Assembly (NCBI RefSeq): GCF_004359985.1
Contig: NZ_SMRO01000001.1
Coordinates: 1,488,001 to 1,552,000, forward strand
Length of the DNA: 64,000 nt
Reading direction: 5' to 3'
Source: Paraburkholderia flava
Lineage (GTDB): Bacteria > Pseudomonadota > Gammaproteobacteria > Burkholderiales > Burkholderiaceae
Made by a program: the position numbers and the translations under genes. The notes below the pieces were generated by a model that was given only the letters and a program-made list of their open reading frames with translations, had not been told where the DNA came from and made no database searches. Positions 16,523 through 25,004 of this stretch are shown here, one piece after another (within the stretch, counting starts at the first letter, position 1; each line of letters starts with the position of its first letter).

Positions 16523-17875
16523 ATGCCCCCTTCTACAAAATCCTCAGCCCAAAAGGTTCGTTCCGCGATGCGCAGCCTACCTGGTTTCACGCCATCGGCG
16601 TCCCGACGAACCGTCCTTGCGATGGGCGCGGCCAGCCTCGTTGCGGCTTTACTTCGACCCGCCCGCGCAAACCCCATAAGAGGAACTGATTTGACTACAT
16701 CAACATATGGCGACGGCACGCTTCCCAAGGGGGTCCGCTCGCGCATGATCCATGGGGTCAACGGCCTCGATGTCCATATTCTCGAAGCCGGTTACGAAAG
16801 CCCGGGCCGCCCGCTTGCACTGCTTCTGCACGGTTTTCCCGATCTGGCTTACGGCTGGCGACACCTGATCCCCATTCTGGCTGACGCCGGCTACCATGTC
16901 GTGGCGCCCGACCAGCGGGGTTTTGGCCGCACCACCGGTTGGGTGAACGACTATGACGCCCAGCTAGCGCCCTTCAGCCTTTTGAATATGACGCGCGACG
17001 CCCTCGGATTGGTTTTGGCGTTGGGGTATCGGCGTACGGCAATGCTCGTCGGGCATGACCTCGGCTCGCCAGTGGCGGCCTATTGCGCACTGGCCCGCCC
17101 TGACGTCTTTCCCTCTGTGGTGCTGATGAGCGCACCGTTCCCCGGTCCGCCGACGCTTCCGTTCGACATTGCGGAAAGCAAGGTATCGCCGGTTCAGCCG
17201 AACACGGGCAATCAAAAGTTAGCGGCCGCGCTGGCGGCGCTCGACCCGCCGAGAGAGCATTACCAGCAATACCTGAGCACACGGGAGGCGAACCACGACA
17301 TGTGGCACCCTCCTCAGGGCTTACACGCGTTTCTCCGTGCATTTTTCTACGTCAAGAGCGCCGACTGGCCGGGAAACAAGCCGCATCCGTTGAAGGCACT
17401 AACCGCCGTAGAACTTGCACAGATGCCCACTTATTACGTCATGGATCTCGGCAAGACAATGCCCGAGACTGTCGCTCCATTCCAACCTTCCTCCGCTGAG
17501 GTTCTGGCCAGCAAATGGCTCACCGAGCCGGAACTTGAGGTGTACACGAAGGAGTATGGCCGCACGGGGTTTCAGGGCGCCCTGCAGGCTTATCGCGTCT
17601 TTTCCGATCCTGACCTGAACGCTGAGTTGCGTCTTTTTTCGGGCAAGACGATCGATGTTCCGTCGCTCTTCATTGGCGGGAAGAGCGATTGGGGCACCTA
17701 TTCGGCGCCGGGTGCGATCGATCTTATGAGGACGAAGGCTGCGACCAGAATGGGAGGCATCGAGCTCATCGACGGCGCCGGTCATTGGATCCAGCAGGAG
17801 CAGCCCGCTCGGCTCAGCGAGCTCCTGCTCGCCTTCATTAAGGATACGGGTGCGGCGGATCACATCAACGGTTAA
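16523..17875 (+). CDS. Tat-exported alpha/beta hydrolase, epoxide hydrolase-like
   Basis: 450 residues. A twin-arginine signal is visible in the first ~50 residues (PSASRRTVLAMGAASLVAAL then RPARANP). The mature protein has an alpha/beta-hydrolase core: LLLHGFPDLAYGWRHLIP (oxyanion HGFP), PDQRGFGRT, then VGHDLGSPVAAYCAL in which the nucleophile position is Asp, as in epoxide hydrolases and haloalkane dehalogenases and unlike Ser esterases, and GAGHWIQQEQP with the catalytic His. It would act in the periplasm on an epoxide or a similar compound. It is divergent from a TetR gene that probably controls it. Substrate unknown. Confidence 0.86.
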   Translation: MPPSTKSSAQKVRSAMRSLPGFTPSASRRTVLAMGAASLVAALLRPARANPIRGTDLTTSTYGDGTLPKGVRSRMIHGVNGLDVHILEAGYESPGRPLALLLHGFPDLAYGWRHLIPILADAGYHVVAPDQRGFGRTTGWVNDYDAQLAPFSLLNMTRDALGLVLALGYRRTAMLVGHDLGSPVAAYCALARPDVFPSVVLMSAPFPGPPTLPFDIAESKVSPVQPNTGNQKLAAALAALDPPREHYQQYLSTREANHDMWHPPQGLHAFLRAFFYVKSADWPGNKPHPLKALTAVELAQMPTYYVMDLGKTMPETVAPFQPSSAEVLASKWLTEPELEVYTKEYGRTGFQGALQAYRVFSDPDLNAELRLFSGKTIDVPSLFIGGKSDWGTYSAPGAIDLMRTKAATRMGGIELIDGAGHWIQQEQPARLSELLLAFIKDTGAADHING

Positions 17876-18015
17876 GTTGGGGAATGACTGTCGTCGCTCG
17901 TGAAAATACTGCCCGGCTTTCAGATCACGGTCCGGTCAGATCCGTCACTTTCAGTGACGCGCCTCGGTGTGTAGTCCCAGTCTGGCGTTAGCTTCCGGCT
18001 TCGCTGACTTTGATT

Positions 18016-18038
18016 CGGGGAGCGTGCCCCGCTCCCCG
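18016..18038. terminator. Strong GC-rich hairpin downstream of the hydrolase gene
   Basis: CGGGGAGCG (18016-18024) and CGCTCCCCG (18030-18038) form a perfect 9-bp stem with a 5-nt loop, 140 bp after the hydrolase stop. No T-run follows, so intrinsic termination is uncertain. Confidence 0.45.
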
Positions 18039-18072
18039 ATGTTCAACCGCGTCTCGATGACGATGAGTTGGG

Positions 18073-18372
18073 CTAGATGCGCTTAAAGATCAAAAGACTT
18101 TCTACACCGGGCACCCACTTCGCTTCGGTCTCGAATACCGCAACGGGTCGACCTGCGATGATCCCGCAGGCGGGTCCACGGTAGTGTGCTGCGAAAGCGC
18201 GGCTGATCTGGTGCGCCCGCGTGAGCTCGTCACTCTGAGGGTAGATCCCGGTCGTCGCGATTGAGGCATCTCGCAGGTTGTCGCGCACCGTTGTCAGCTG
18301 CGCGCTACGCGTGAGTAGCGTGCATATGTCGCATCCGGCGAGAACTGGCTTCCGGCAACTTCTCAACGCCAT
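18073..18372 (-). pseudogene. C-terminal remnant of a tyrosine site-specific recombinase
   Basis: A 99-codon frame whose middle part, VRDNLRDASIATTGIYPQSD then ELTRAHQISRAFAAHY, matches the last 40 residues of phage-type integrases (RDNLRHASIATTSIYLHSDE). The Tyr nucleophile is kept in TGIY, but the catalytic His of the LRHAS block is Asp, and the upstream catalytic Arg region is missing. The flanking sequence is unrelated, so this is a decayed fragment, evidence for a past mobile element. Confidence 0.5.
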
Positions 18373-18607
18373 CTTGTGTGTCTGCGATTGCCGATCTCCG
18401 GGCCTGCAGGTCTGTGACGTTCCTACTCGCGTTCGCCAAGGGATGTTCTGGCCCGCCGTCAGTTACGTTCAGAGCGAATGCATGAAGGACACCCATTCGA
18501 CAGCCGCAAGGCTAAGCGACTGCTCAATATCGTGAGCGCGGCAATGGAGACATCGGACGTTTGACCAGGCATTTATGCCTGCCGGGATTCGTTCTACCGT
18601 AGGTCAT
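18373..18607. other. Non-coding region between integrase remnant and AraC gene
   Basis: Only short open frames without ribosome-binding sites or family resemblance. With the remnant to its left it forms a ~730-bp gene-poor gap from 17876. Confidence 0.4.
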
Positions 18608-19522
18608 CTACCCTGCGTTTTGTCGACGACCATACTGGCGCGGTGAACAGTTCATCGTCCGTTTGAATGCCGCGCTGAAGGATTTTTCTGACGCATACCC
18701 CACCGCGAAGCCGATTTCGTAGATGGAGTCATGCGAACGCGCCAGCCTGTCCGCAGCTAACGTCATGCGCCAGCGCGTCAGATAGTCCATCGGCGAAAGT
18801 CCAACCAGCTCCTTGAACCTGATCGCAAACGTCGTTCGCGACATTGCCGCCTTCTCGGCGAGGGTACGGAGGGTCCAATTCGCCTCGGGAGTCTCGTGCA
18901 TCGCGCTGATCACTGCCCGCATACGCTTGTCCGCCAGAGCGAACAGCCAGCCGACCCCATCGCTCAGTCCACCGGAAAGTTGCAGCCGCAACGCCTGCAC
19001 CAGCACCATCGTGGCCAATTGCTGGGCAACAATCTCGCCCCCCGGCTGGGGCTCGTGCAATTCCCGTCTCATCTGCTCGATACACCATCTCAACGTTGCC
19101 GGAGCAGGCTCCTCCCGGACATGGATGACAGGTGGGAGCATATTCAACAGCAGATCGGCCTGCCCATCGGCAAGGGTGAAATATCCACCGATGCTCAGGT
19201 ACTCTCCGCCGCCGTTGTAGGTCACGATACGACCATCCCGGATCTGCGGTACGAGTGTACGAAAATCGACTGCTTCCAGGGCCATGTCGCTAGCGATTTG
19301 AAAAGGCTTTCCTCTCGCAAGCACGAAGCACTCCCCCTCGGTGATTTTCAGCGGCTCGGGTTCACCATCCACCTGAACCCAGCACTGCCCCATAAGAACG
19401 GCATGGAATTTAATCCCTTCGTGCGGACCAAACCGCACACACCAGTCCCCGCCAGCATTGAAGCCACCCGACACGTAGCTGCGCAGCTTCAGCAACGACA
19501 GAACATCCGATAGTGGGTCCAT
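18608..19522 (-). CDS. AraC-family regulator with cupin-type sensor
   Basis: 304 residues from the ATG at 19522 (MDPLSDVLSLLKLRSYVSGG), with GAGAGAC upstream; the frame extends to 19588 without a better signal. The N-terminal ~190 residues form an AraC cupin domain (LKITEGECFVLARGKPFQIA). The two HTHs are at the C-terminus: WTLRTLAEKAAMSRTTFAIR and IGFAVGYASEKSFSAAFKRT. This is the DNA-binding and sensor plan of cupin_6 AraC regulators. It is divergent from two SDR genes and probably activates them together with the CocE-type hydrolase. Confidence 0.92.
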   Translation of the reverse strand: MDPLSDVLSLLKLRSYVSGGFNAGGDWCVRFGPHEGIKFHAVLMGQCWVQVDGEPEPLKITEGECFVLARGKPFQIASDMALEAVDFRTLVPQIRDGRIVTYNGGGEYLSIGGYFTLADGQADLLLNMLPPVIHVREEPAPATLRWCIEQMRRELHEPQPGGEIVAQQLATMVLVQALRLQLSGGLSDGVGWLFALADKRMRAVISAMHETPEANWTLRTLAEKAAMSRTTFAIRFKELVGLSPMDYLTRWRMTLAADRLARSHDSIYEIGFAVGYASEKSFSAAFKRTMNCSPRQYGRRQNAG

Positions 19523-19628
19523 ACGCAAAGTCTCTCGAACGATCGAATACCAAATACGAACTTTAAACCATAGATCGTCCCGACTCAATGCCGTAGTCTG
19601 TGCTGGAAACGGAACAGGAGATCTAGCG

Positions 19629-20540
19629 ATGCGGATATTCGTTACTGGAGCAACTGGTTGGGTCGGCTCCGCGGTGGTTCGGGAACTGATTGAAGCCGGG
19701 CATCAGGTCATTGGGCTGGTCCGCTCGGCAGAGCGCGCAGCAGAACTCTCTGCAACCGGGGCACGGGCTCTTATTGGCTCGCTCGAGGATATCGAGTGCC
19801 TGCATGAGGGTGCTTCTAAAGCAGATGCGGTGATCCATACGGCCTTTAACCATGACTGGTCCCGATTCGCCGAGAACAGTCTGGCAGAGCGGCTTGCCAT
19901 TCGGGCGATGGGGGCTGCGCTGGAAGGTTCTGACCGCCCCCTCCTTGTGACATCTGGTGTCGTCCTACTGGCTCCTGGCCGAATCGTGACGGAGAAAGAT
20001 GTTGCGCCTCCTGTAACCGAAAGTTTCCCCCGCGCCTCTGAGGCGGCCGTTTCAGAGCTGATCGCGCGTGGTGTGCGGGCAACCACGATACGCCTTGCAC
20101 CGTCGGTTCACGGCATGGGCGACCACGGTTTCGTTCCGCGTCTCGCAGCCATCGCTCGCGAAAAGGGAATTTCCGCCTACGTGGGCCAGGGACTCAATCG
20201 CTGGCCTGCCGTGCATCGGCTCGATGCCGCCCGTGTCTACCGACTGGCCCTGGAGAAAGCAACATCCGGTCCCTTTCATGCAATCGGTGAAACGGGAATC
20301 GCACTTAAGGATATCGCCGGGGCCATAGGCCGTAGCCTGGGCTTACCAGTGGTTTCACTCTCTCCAGATAAAGCCGCCGCACATTTCGGATGGTTCGCAC
20401 CATTCGTGTCCATCGACGCACCGGCCGCCAGCAACCACACTCAGGCGCTTCTCGGCTGGGTGCCGGAGCAGCCCGGGCTCCTCGCCGACCTCACGCAATC
20501 CGGGTACTTCAGCTCGGGACCGGCCGCGTCTTCCCACTAA
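19629..20540 (+). CDS. Atypical NAD(P)-binding SDR / epimerase-like protein, copy 1
   Basis: 303 residues. The N-terminal Rossmann motif is MRIFVTGATGWVGSAVVREL and the acidic/Arg cofactor region is IGLVRSAERAAEL. At the place of the classical YxxxK is FPRASEAAVSELIARGVRAT, so the catalytic Tyr is missing, as in the atypical SDR branch. PSVHGMGDHGFVP and RWPAVHRLDAARVYRLAL are features shared with the next gene. AACAGGAGAT gives the ribosome-binding site. Reductase or epimerase activity is inferred only from the fold. Confidence 0.85.
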   Translation: MRIFVTGATGWVGSAVVRELIEAGHQVIGLVRSAERAAELSATGARALIGSLEDIECLHEGASKADAVIHTAFNHDWSRFAENSLAERLAIRAMGAALEGSDRPLLVTSGVVLLAPGRIVTEKDVAPPVTESFPRASEAAVSELIARGVRATTIRLAPSVHGMGDHGFVPRLAAIAREKGISAYVGQGLNRWPAVHRLDAARVYRLALEKATSGPFHAIGETGIALKDIAGAIGRSLGLPVVSLSPDKAAAHFGWFAPFVSIDAPAASNHTQALLGWVPEQPGLLADLTQSGYFSSGPAASSH

Positions 20541-20562
20541 AGTGACATCGAAGGAGGACGGA

Positions 20563-21528
20563 ATGCGGGTTCTAGTTACTGGCGCCACGGGATTCATAGG
20601 CTCCGCCATTGTTCGCGATCTCGTTGCGGCCGGCCACGAGGTTACCGGGTTGGTGCGCTCGGAGAAAACTGCTGCTTTACTCGACGCGCTAGGCGCAAAG
20701 GCTTGTCGCGGAACGATCGAGAATCTCGAAACCCTGCATCAGGCAGCGGCAGCAGCCGATGGCGTCATTCATACCGCCTTCTTTCATGCGCTCTCGCAAA
20801 CTAACCTCAGCACTCGCCTGCGAATCATGTTCGGCGGTCGCCCGGTCGATATCGTCAAGCGATTCACGACTGCGGCTGTTAGTGCAGAGCGGCGCGCGAT
20901 AGAGACGTTCGGCGGCGCACTGGGCGCGAGGAAGGGCTCGCTGATCATCGCCTTTCCGACAATGGCAATGACACAAGGGAAACCGGCGCTGGAAATTGAC
21001 ATCGCCGACCCCGGCGCCGTGGGCGGCGCCAGGGCGCCTTCTGAAAAGATTGCATTGGATTTCGCTCGGAGTGGCGTACGCGCCACAATCGTTCGGCTAC
21101 CACCGTCCGTGCATGACGAGACCAGGCTCGGGCTCATCACGCGGTTGATCGGGATCGCACGGAAAAAGCGGATGTCCGCCTATCCCGTTGACGGGCGAAA
21201 TAGATGGGCTGCCGTACATCGGCTCGACGCATCACGGCTGTTCCGGCTCGCGCTTGAACACGGCGTGGCGGGCGCCCGCTATCACGCGGTGGCCGAGGAA
21301 AGCATCCCCTTCCGCGACATTGCAGAGGCGATTGGACACCATCTCGACGTTCCACTCGTGCCCTTGCTGGCCGAAGACGCTGCGAGGCATTTCGGCTGGC
21401 TCGCACCTTTTGTCAGCGCGGACAACCCGGTTTCCAGTCAGGCCACACGGGAGCAACTGTGCTGGGAGCCGCAGCATCCGCAACTGATGACCGACCTTGC
21501 GGCTGCGTTGTGTGATGTGCGTCCTTAA
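20563..21528 (+). CDS. Atypical NAD(P)-binding SDR / epimerase-like protein, copy 2
   Basis: 321 residues from the ATG at 20563, preceded by AAGGAGGA; the frame also opens at 20542. It is a paralogue of the gene just upstream: the same Rossmann start (MRVLVTGATGFIGSAIVRDL), GLVRSEKTAALLDALGAKA, IHTAFFHALS, PPSVHDETRLGLI, RWAAVHRLDASRLFRLAL, and the tail AARHFGWLAPFVSADNPVSS aligning with AAHFGWFAPFVSIDAPAASN. The YxxxK motif is again absent (RAPSEKIALDFARSG). The two are a tandem duplication that has diverged well beyond recent copies. Only 22 bp separate them, so they are co-transcribed. Confidence 0.86.
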   Translation: MRVLVTGATGFIGSAIVRDLVAAGHEVTGLVRSEKTAALLDALGAKACRGTIENLETLHQAAAAADGVIHTAFFHALSQTNLSTRLRIMFGGRPVDIVKRFTTAAVSAERRAIETFGGALGARKGSLIIAFPTMAMTQGKPALEIDIADPGAVGGARAPSEKIALDFARSGVRATIVRLPPSVHDETRLGLITRLIGIARKKRMSAYPVDGRNRWAAVHRLDASRLFRLALEHGVAGARYHAVAEESIPFRDIAEAIGHHLDVPLVPLLAEDAARHFGWLAPFVSADNPVSSQATREQLCWEPQHPQLMTDLAAALCDVRP

Positions 21529-21640
21529 ACGTCAATAGCTCCGTGCACTGGACCGAGAAACTGGATGTCAATGCACGATTCCCGGGTCCGTCTCACCCAA
21601 TAGTCTCGCGGAGCGATTTCCCAACCACCAGGAGTACCCG

Positions 21641-23443
21641 ATGCTTTTGACCAGACTCGTGCCACTGGCCGCTGCTTTCCTCATCGCATTCGCCCAACCC
21701 TGTGCGGCAGAGCAGATCAATAGCGGTGTCCCGGGCATGCTCTTCGACCATGACGTGCCGGTTACCATGACCGATGGTCTGGCGTTGCGCGTCAATATCT
21801 ATCGTCCGGAGAAGTCAGGCCGCTACCCGGTGCTGATGCTGATGGGGCCTTACGGCAAGGACACACGGCTTGCCGATGCGCCAGCTTATAAGACGTCCTG
21901 GGAAAAGCTGATTGCGAAATACCCCGATCTCTGCAAGAAGTCCTCGTGCCGCTACATCCGGTTCGAGGCGCCCGATCCCGAACGGTGGATCGCAAATGGC
22001 TACATCGTGATTCACGCCGATGTCCGCGGGGCCGGTGCCTCGCCCGGCGTGCTCGATCCATTCTCCCCGCGTGAGACCGAGGACTATGCAACGCTGATCG
22101 CCTGGGCGGCGCATCAGCCCTGGAGTTCTGGAAAGGTAGGCCTGCTTGGCACGTCGTTCCACGCAATAAATCAATATCAGGTCGCTGCCTTGAGGCCGGA
22201 GGGGCTCGCGGCGATCCTGCCTTGGGAGGGCGCCTTCGATCAATATCGCGAAATCGCCTATTACGGCGGGCTTCTCAATGTTTCATGGGAATATTGGTGG
22301 ACCCATCAGGTGGTGCCCAACCAGAATGGAAATTCAGAAACGCCGTTGAACGACTCCATCAGTGGCGGTAGGGACACCGGAGCGCCTCTCTCCGCTGAAG
22401 TGCTTAAGCAGAACCGTGTCGATCCGGTCGAAGCCTTCGCCAGGCATCCGTTCGATGACGCTTATTATCGTCGGCGAACCCCGGACGGTAGCGAGATTAC
22501 GTTGCCGGTGCTCGACGTCGCCAACTGGACGGACTGGAGTACAGCTGGCTATATCACCGTCGCCAGCAAGCAGAAATGGTTGCGCATCCAGACCGGCGAT
22601 CATCTGACGCCTTTCTATTCGGAGGAATCGCTCGCGCTACAAAAACGCTTCTTCGACCATTTCCTTAAGGGAGTGAACAACGGTTGGGAGAAGGAGCCGC
22701 GCGTCGCCGTGCAGGTCCGGCGTCCGGACGGTGCCAATTGGCGGTATGCATCCGAGTGGCCGCTTCCGGGCACGCAATGGGAGCACTATTATCTTGATGC
22801 CGCACGCGGAACAATGAGTCCCGCTCTTGAAACCGCCGCGCCCGCACAGAAATCCTATTCCGGACTGGGCGAAGGGCTGACGTTCAATACTGCGCCCTTC
22901 ACTGAGGAGACAGAGTTTACCGGGCCGATCGGCGTAAGACTCTGGGTCAGTTCCTCGACTGCGGACATGGACATTTTCGCGGCCCTGAGGCTAATAGACC
23001 CGCAGGGCCGGGACGTCACCTTTATGGGCAACAGCGATCCGAATGTGCCGCTTGACCTGGGCTATCTGCGCGTTTCGCGTCGCGCCATCGATCCGGAGAA
23101 ATCGACCGCGTACAGCCCGTCTCATCCGCATCTCGCGTCGGAGCCCATGACTCCCGCAACGCTCTATCCGGTGGATGTGGAATTTACCGAACCGACAAGC
23201 ATCGTGATTCCGAAGGGATATCGCCTGGCGCTGACGATCCAGGGCACCGACTTCGGTTACGGGCGTGACGCCAACGCCATTCACGCCAACGATTACGACC
23301 TTCCAAACTCGAACAATTCGGGGCTCTTCTTCGCCGCTCATCCGCACCGCGACCCTGCCCTCTATGGCGGCACAAACACGGTTGCAACCGGCGAGGCGCA
23401 CGCGTCCTATCTTCTGTTGCCGCTCGTACGGCACCAGAACTGA
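21641..23443 (+). CDS. Secreted CocE/NonD-family (X-Pro dipeptidyl-peptidase S15-type) hydrolase
   Basis: 600 residues. A Sec signal peptide is clear (MLLTRLVPLAAAFLIAFAQP then CAAEQ). The alpha/beta-hydrolase core has PVTMTDGLALRVNIYRP, the strand VLMLMGPYGKD, NGYIVIHADVRGAGASPG and a nucleophile elbow GKVGLLGTSFHAINQ, where the usual GxSYGG reads GTSFHA. The C-terminal ~230 residues are the jelly-roll domain of the CocE family (EFTGPIGVRLWVSSSTADMD). It would cleave an ester or amide bond in the periplasm. A good ribosome-binding site (CCAGGAG) precedes the ATG. It follows the SDR pair after 112 bp and may belong to the same AraC regulon. Confidence 0.9.
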   Translation: MLLTRLVPLAAAFLIAFAQPCAAEQINSGVPGMLFDHDVPVTMTDGLALRVNIYRPEKSGRYPVLMLMGPYGKDTRLADAPAYKTSWEKLIAKYPDLCKKSSCRYIRFEAPDPERWIANGYIVIHADVRGAGASPGVLDPFSPRETEDYATLIAWAAHQPWSSGKVGLLGTSFHAINQYQVAALRPEGLAAILPWEGAFDQYREIAYYGGLLNVSWEYWWTHQVVPNQNGNSETPLNDSISGGRDTGAPLSAEVLKQNRVDPVEAFARHPFDDAYYRRRTPDGSEITLPVLDVANWTDWSTAGYITVASKQKWLRIQTGDHLTPFYSEESLALQKRFFDHFLKGVNNGWEKEPRVAVQVRRPDGANWRYASEWPLPGTQWEHYYLDAARGTMSPALETAAPAQKSYSGLGEGLTFNTAPFTEETEFTGPIGVRLWVSSSTADMDIFAALRLIDPQGRDVTFMGNSDPNVPLDLGYLRVSRRAIDPEKSTAYSPSHPHLASEPMTPATLYPVDVEFTEPTSIVIPKGYRLALTIQGTDFGYGRDANAIHANDYDLPNSNNSGLFFAAHPHRDPALYGGTNTVATGEAHASYLLLPLVRHQN

Positions 23444-23498
23444 AAATGTTCCTGTCAGGCGATTACCAGGTTTCTGCGTTCGCTTCACCTCACTGTGA
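23361..23498 (+). repeat. Diverged duplicate, copy A (3' end of the CocE-type gene plus downstream)
   Basis: CTATGGCGGCACAAACACG at 23361 and the downstream GTTTCTGCGTTCGCTTC... CCTCACTGTG up to about 23498 recur in the same order in copy B at 24448-24573. Identity by eye is around two thirds with a few gaps. Confidence 0.6.
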
Positions 23499-23828
23499 CC
23501 GAACATTCCTTGTGGACTTCGAATCATCCTGGCCAACGTTTACACTCTTCCCGACGGCATAACTTAGGACTGGTTTCCGCAACGCATCTAAGTCGCGACA
23601 ATGCTTTTAGGATCAACGGATAGCCTGCTCCACACCCGTTGCCACTATGCACTCAACCTCGCGGGTAAGAAGAGTCTTCGCAAAAGCAATGCTAACGCGT
23701 CACGTTCACCATCACGAAGCTGTCACAGTTGAAACCCGAAAGGCGCCAGAATCCGAACGATCTTTCTAAAAGACAGCTGTGATTTCGGATCACGAATAAC
23801 AGAGGCGAAAGGATATTTTCATAAAATT
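23444..23828. other. 385-bp non-coding region upstream of the methyltransferase
   Basis: No coding frame. Its first ~55 bp belong to repeat copy A. Toward 23800 the sequence becomes strongly AT-rich, giving likely promoter material for the next gene, although no consensus -35/-10 pair stands out. Confidence 0.45.
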
Positions 23829-24389
23829 ATGGATAAGTTTTTATATTTTGTAGTTATCCTTATTATTATAATTAGTGTGTCCCTCGTCGTTTATGCATTA
23901 CTTACCGGAGTACCGACACTTTCGTCCAGTAGAGCGGAGGTAAATGAGGTCATCGCTTTGCTTAAACGTGCAAGTCTTGTCAGGGAGGCCATGATTGTTG
24001 ATTTGGGAAGTGGGTGGGGCGCGTTAGCCGTTGCGTTGGCGCAGGCATTTCCTGACGCATCTGTTGAAGGGATAGAAATAGCACTATTCCCTTATCTAAT
24101 ATCCCGGTTGAGAACGCATGGCTTGTCGAACGTGTCACTGAAATGGGGAAACTTCTTTCGTGACGACCTGCGTCGCGCTGATGCGATCGTCTGCTATCTG
24201 ATGCCCACAGTCATGCCCAGTGTAGGTGAGCTGCTTGACCGGAATCTGAAGCCAGGCACTTGCGTCGTTTCGAACACGTTCCTGTTCCGGGGGCGCAGGA
24301 TTTCCGCCGCTCATCAAGCGGGCCTACGTGGCGTTGTCGCCCTGTATGTCTGGCCTGCTCGCCATCTGCTGGCAGACGGCTACGAATAA
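23829..24389 (+). CDS. Membrane-anchored class I SAM-dependent methyltransferase
   Basis: 186 residues. Residues ~4-27 are one membrane segment (FLYFVVILIIIISVSLVVYA). A methyltransferase core follows: motif I is MIVDLGSGWGALAVALAQAF, an acidic residue closes the second strand (VEGIEI), and the fourth strand reads ADAIVCYLMPTVMP. It would be an inner-membrane-tethered methyltransferase; the substrate is unknown. The first 80 bases are very AT-rich and unlike the neighbours, suggesting foreign origin. No strong Shine-Dalgarno is seen (AGGATATTTTCATAAAATT). It lies between the two repeat copies. Confidence 0.72.
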   Translation: MDKFLYFVVILIIIISVSLVVYALLTGVPTLSSSRAEVNEVIALLKRASLVREAMIVDLGSGWGALAVALAQAFPDASVEGIEIALFPYLISRLRTHGLSNVSLKWGNFFRDDLRRADAIVCYLMPTVMPSVGELLDRNLKPGTCVVSNTFLFRGRRISAAHQAGLRGVVALYVWPARHLLADGYE

Positions 24390-24447
24390 TCGAAGACGCA
24401 ACCACCAGCATCGACAGAAAGCTTGTGTAGCAACGTCAAATACTTCC

Positions 24448-24573
24448 GCTATGGCGGCACAAACACGATCGCGACCGGGGAGGCAAACGTGTCTTCAAGC
24501 ATGCGGCATCACAATTGAAGTATCTCCACACCGCACGTGCCGGGTTTCCGTGTTTGCTTTGCCTCACTGTGTA
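24448..24573 (+). repeat. Diverged duplicate, copy B
   Basis: CTATGGCGGCACAAACACG, then ACCGGGGAGGCAAACG, and later GGGTTTCCGTGTTTGCTT followed by CCTCACTGTG follow the order of copy A. In copy A this encodes the CocE C-terminus (YGGTNTVATGEAHASY); here the frame is broken, so it is a non-functional remnant. Confidence 0.6.
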
Positions 24574-24847
24574 AATCAGGCTCTTATAGCCTAAAAATTC
24601 CGGCCGCTCGCAACGCGTGCGAGCATCTCTCGCAAAGCCTTCTGCGATTTGCAAGTCTGCACGAACGCGCGAGAACTCTTGCCACCGGTCTGGATGCCAA
24701 TGTGTGGATGACCGCTTACGTGGTATTAGTGTTGCTACCTATATCCGGGAATTTCGTCACTGCACCCGCGCAAAGAGCAAAGATATAAGGAGCAATCGCA
24801 AAAAATGACGCTGGAAAACGCTTCAGCGCCCTAGGACAATTAAATCT

Positions 24848-24922
24848 GGTTACGGCTAACCAAGTAAGGCTCAGCGGCCGTCAAGAGCGCCGTAACCAAA
24901 GCTAAATCGAAGCTTCGTAACC
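24848..24922. promoter_or_regulatory. Three GGTTACG motifs upstream of the aryl-CoA operon
   Basis: GGTTACGG at 24848-24855 (itself part of the inverted repeat GGTTA-CGGC-TAACC, 24848-24861) and the reverse forms CCGTAACC at 24890-24897 and TCGTAACC at 24915-24922. They lie 55-130 bp upstream of the -35 box, an activator-type position. The operon's MarR protein is one candidate binder. Confidence 0.4.
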
Positions 24923-24975
24923 GAAATTAATCGGATCAACCCCACCGCCATCAGGAAAACCCCACCCCTTTTTCA

Positions 24976-25004
24976 TTGACATCTAAACTATCAACAACTA
25001 AATT
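24976..25004 (+). promoter_or_regulatory. Sigma-70 promoter of the aryl-CoA operon
   Basis: TTGACA (24976-24981), a 17-bp spacer, TAAATT (24999-25004). Transcription should begin near 25011, giving a ~22-nt leader before the ATG at 25033. Confidence 0.65.

Noticed and set aside
18278..18535. 85-codon plus-strand frame overlapping the integrase remnant
   Set aside because: Cys-rich, no start signal and antisense to a segment with real recombinase similarity.
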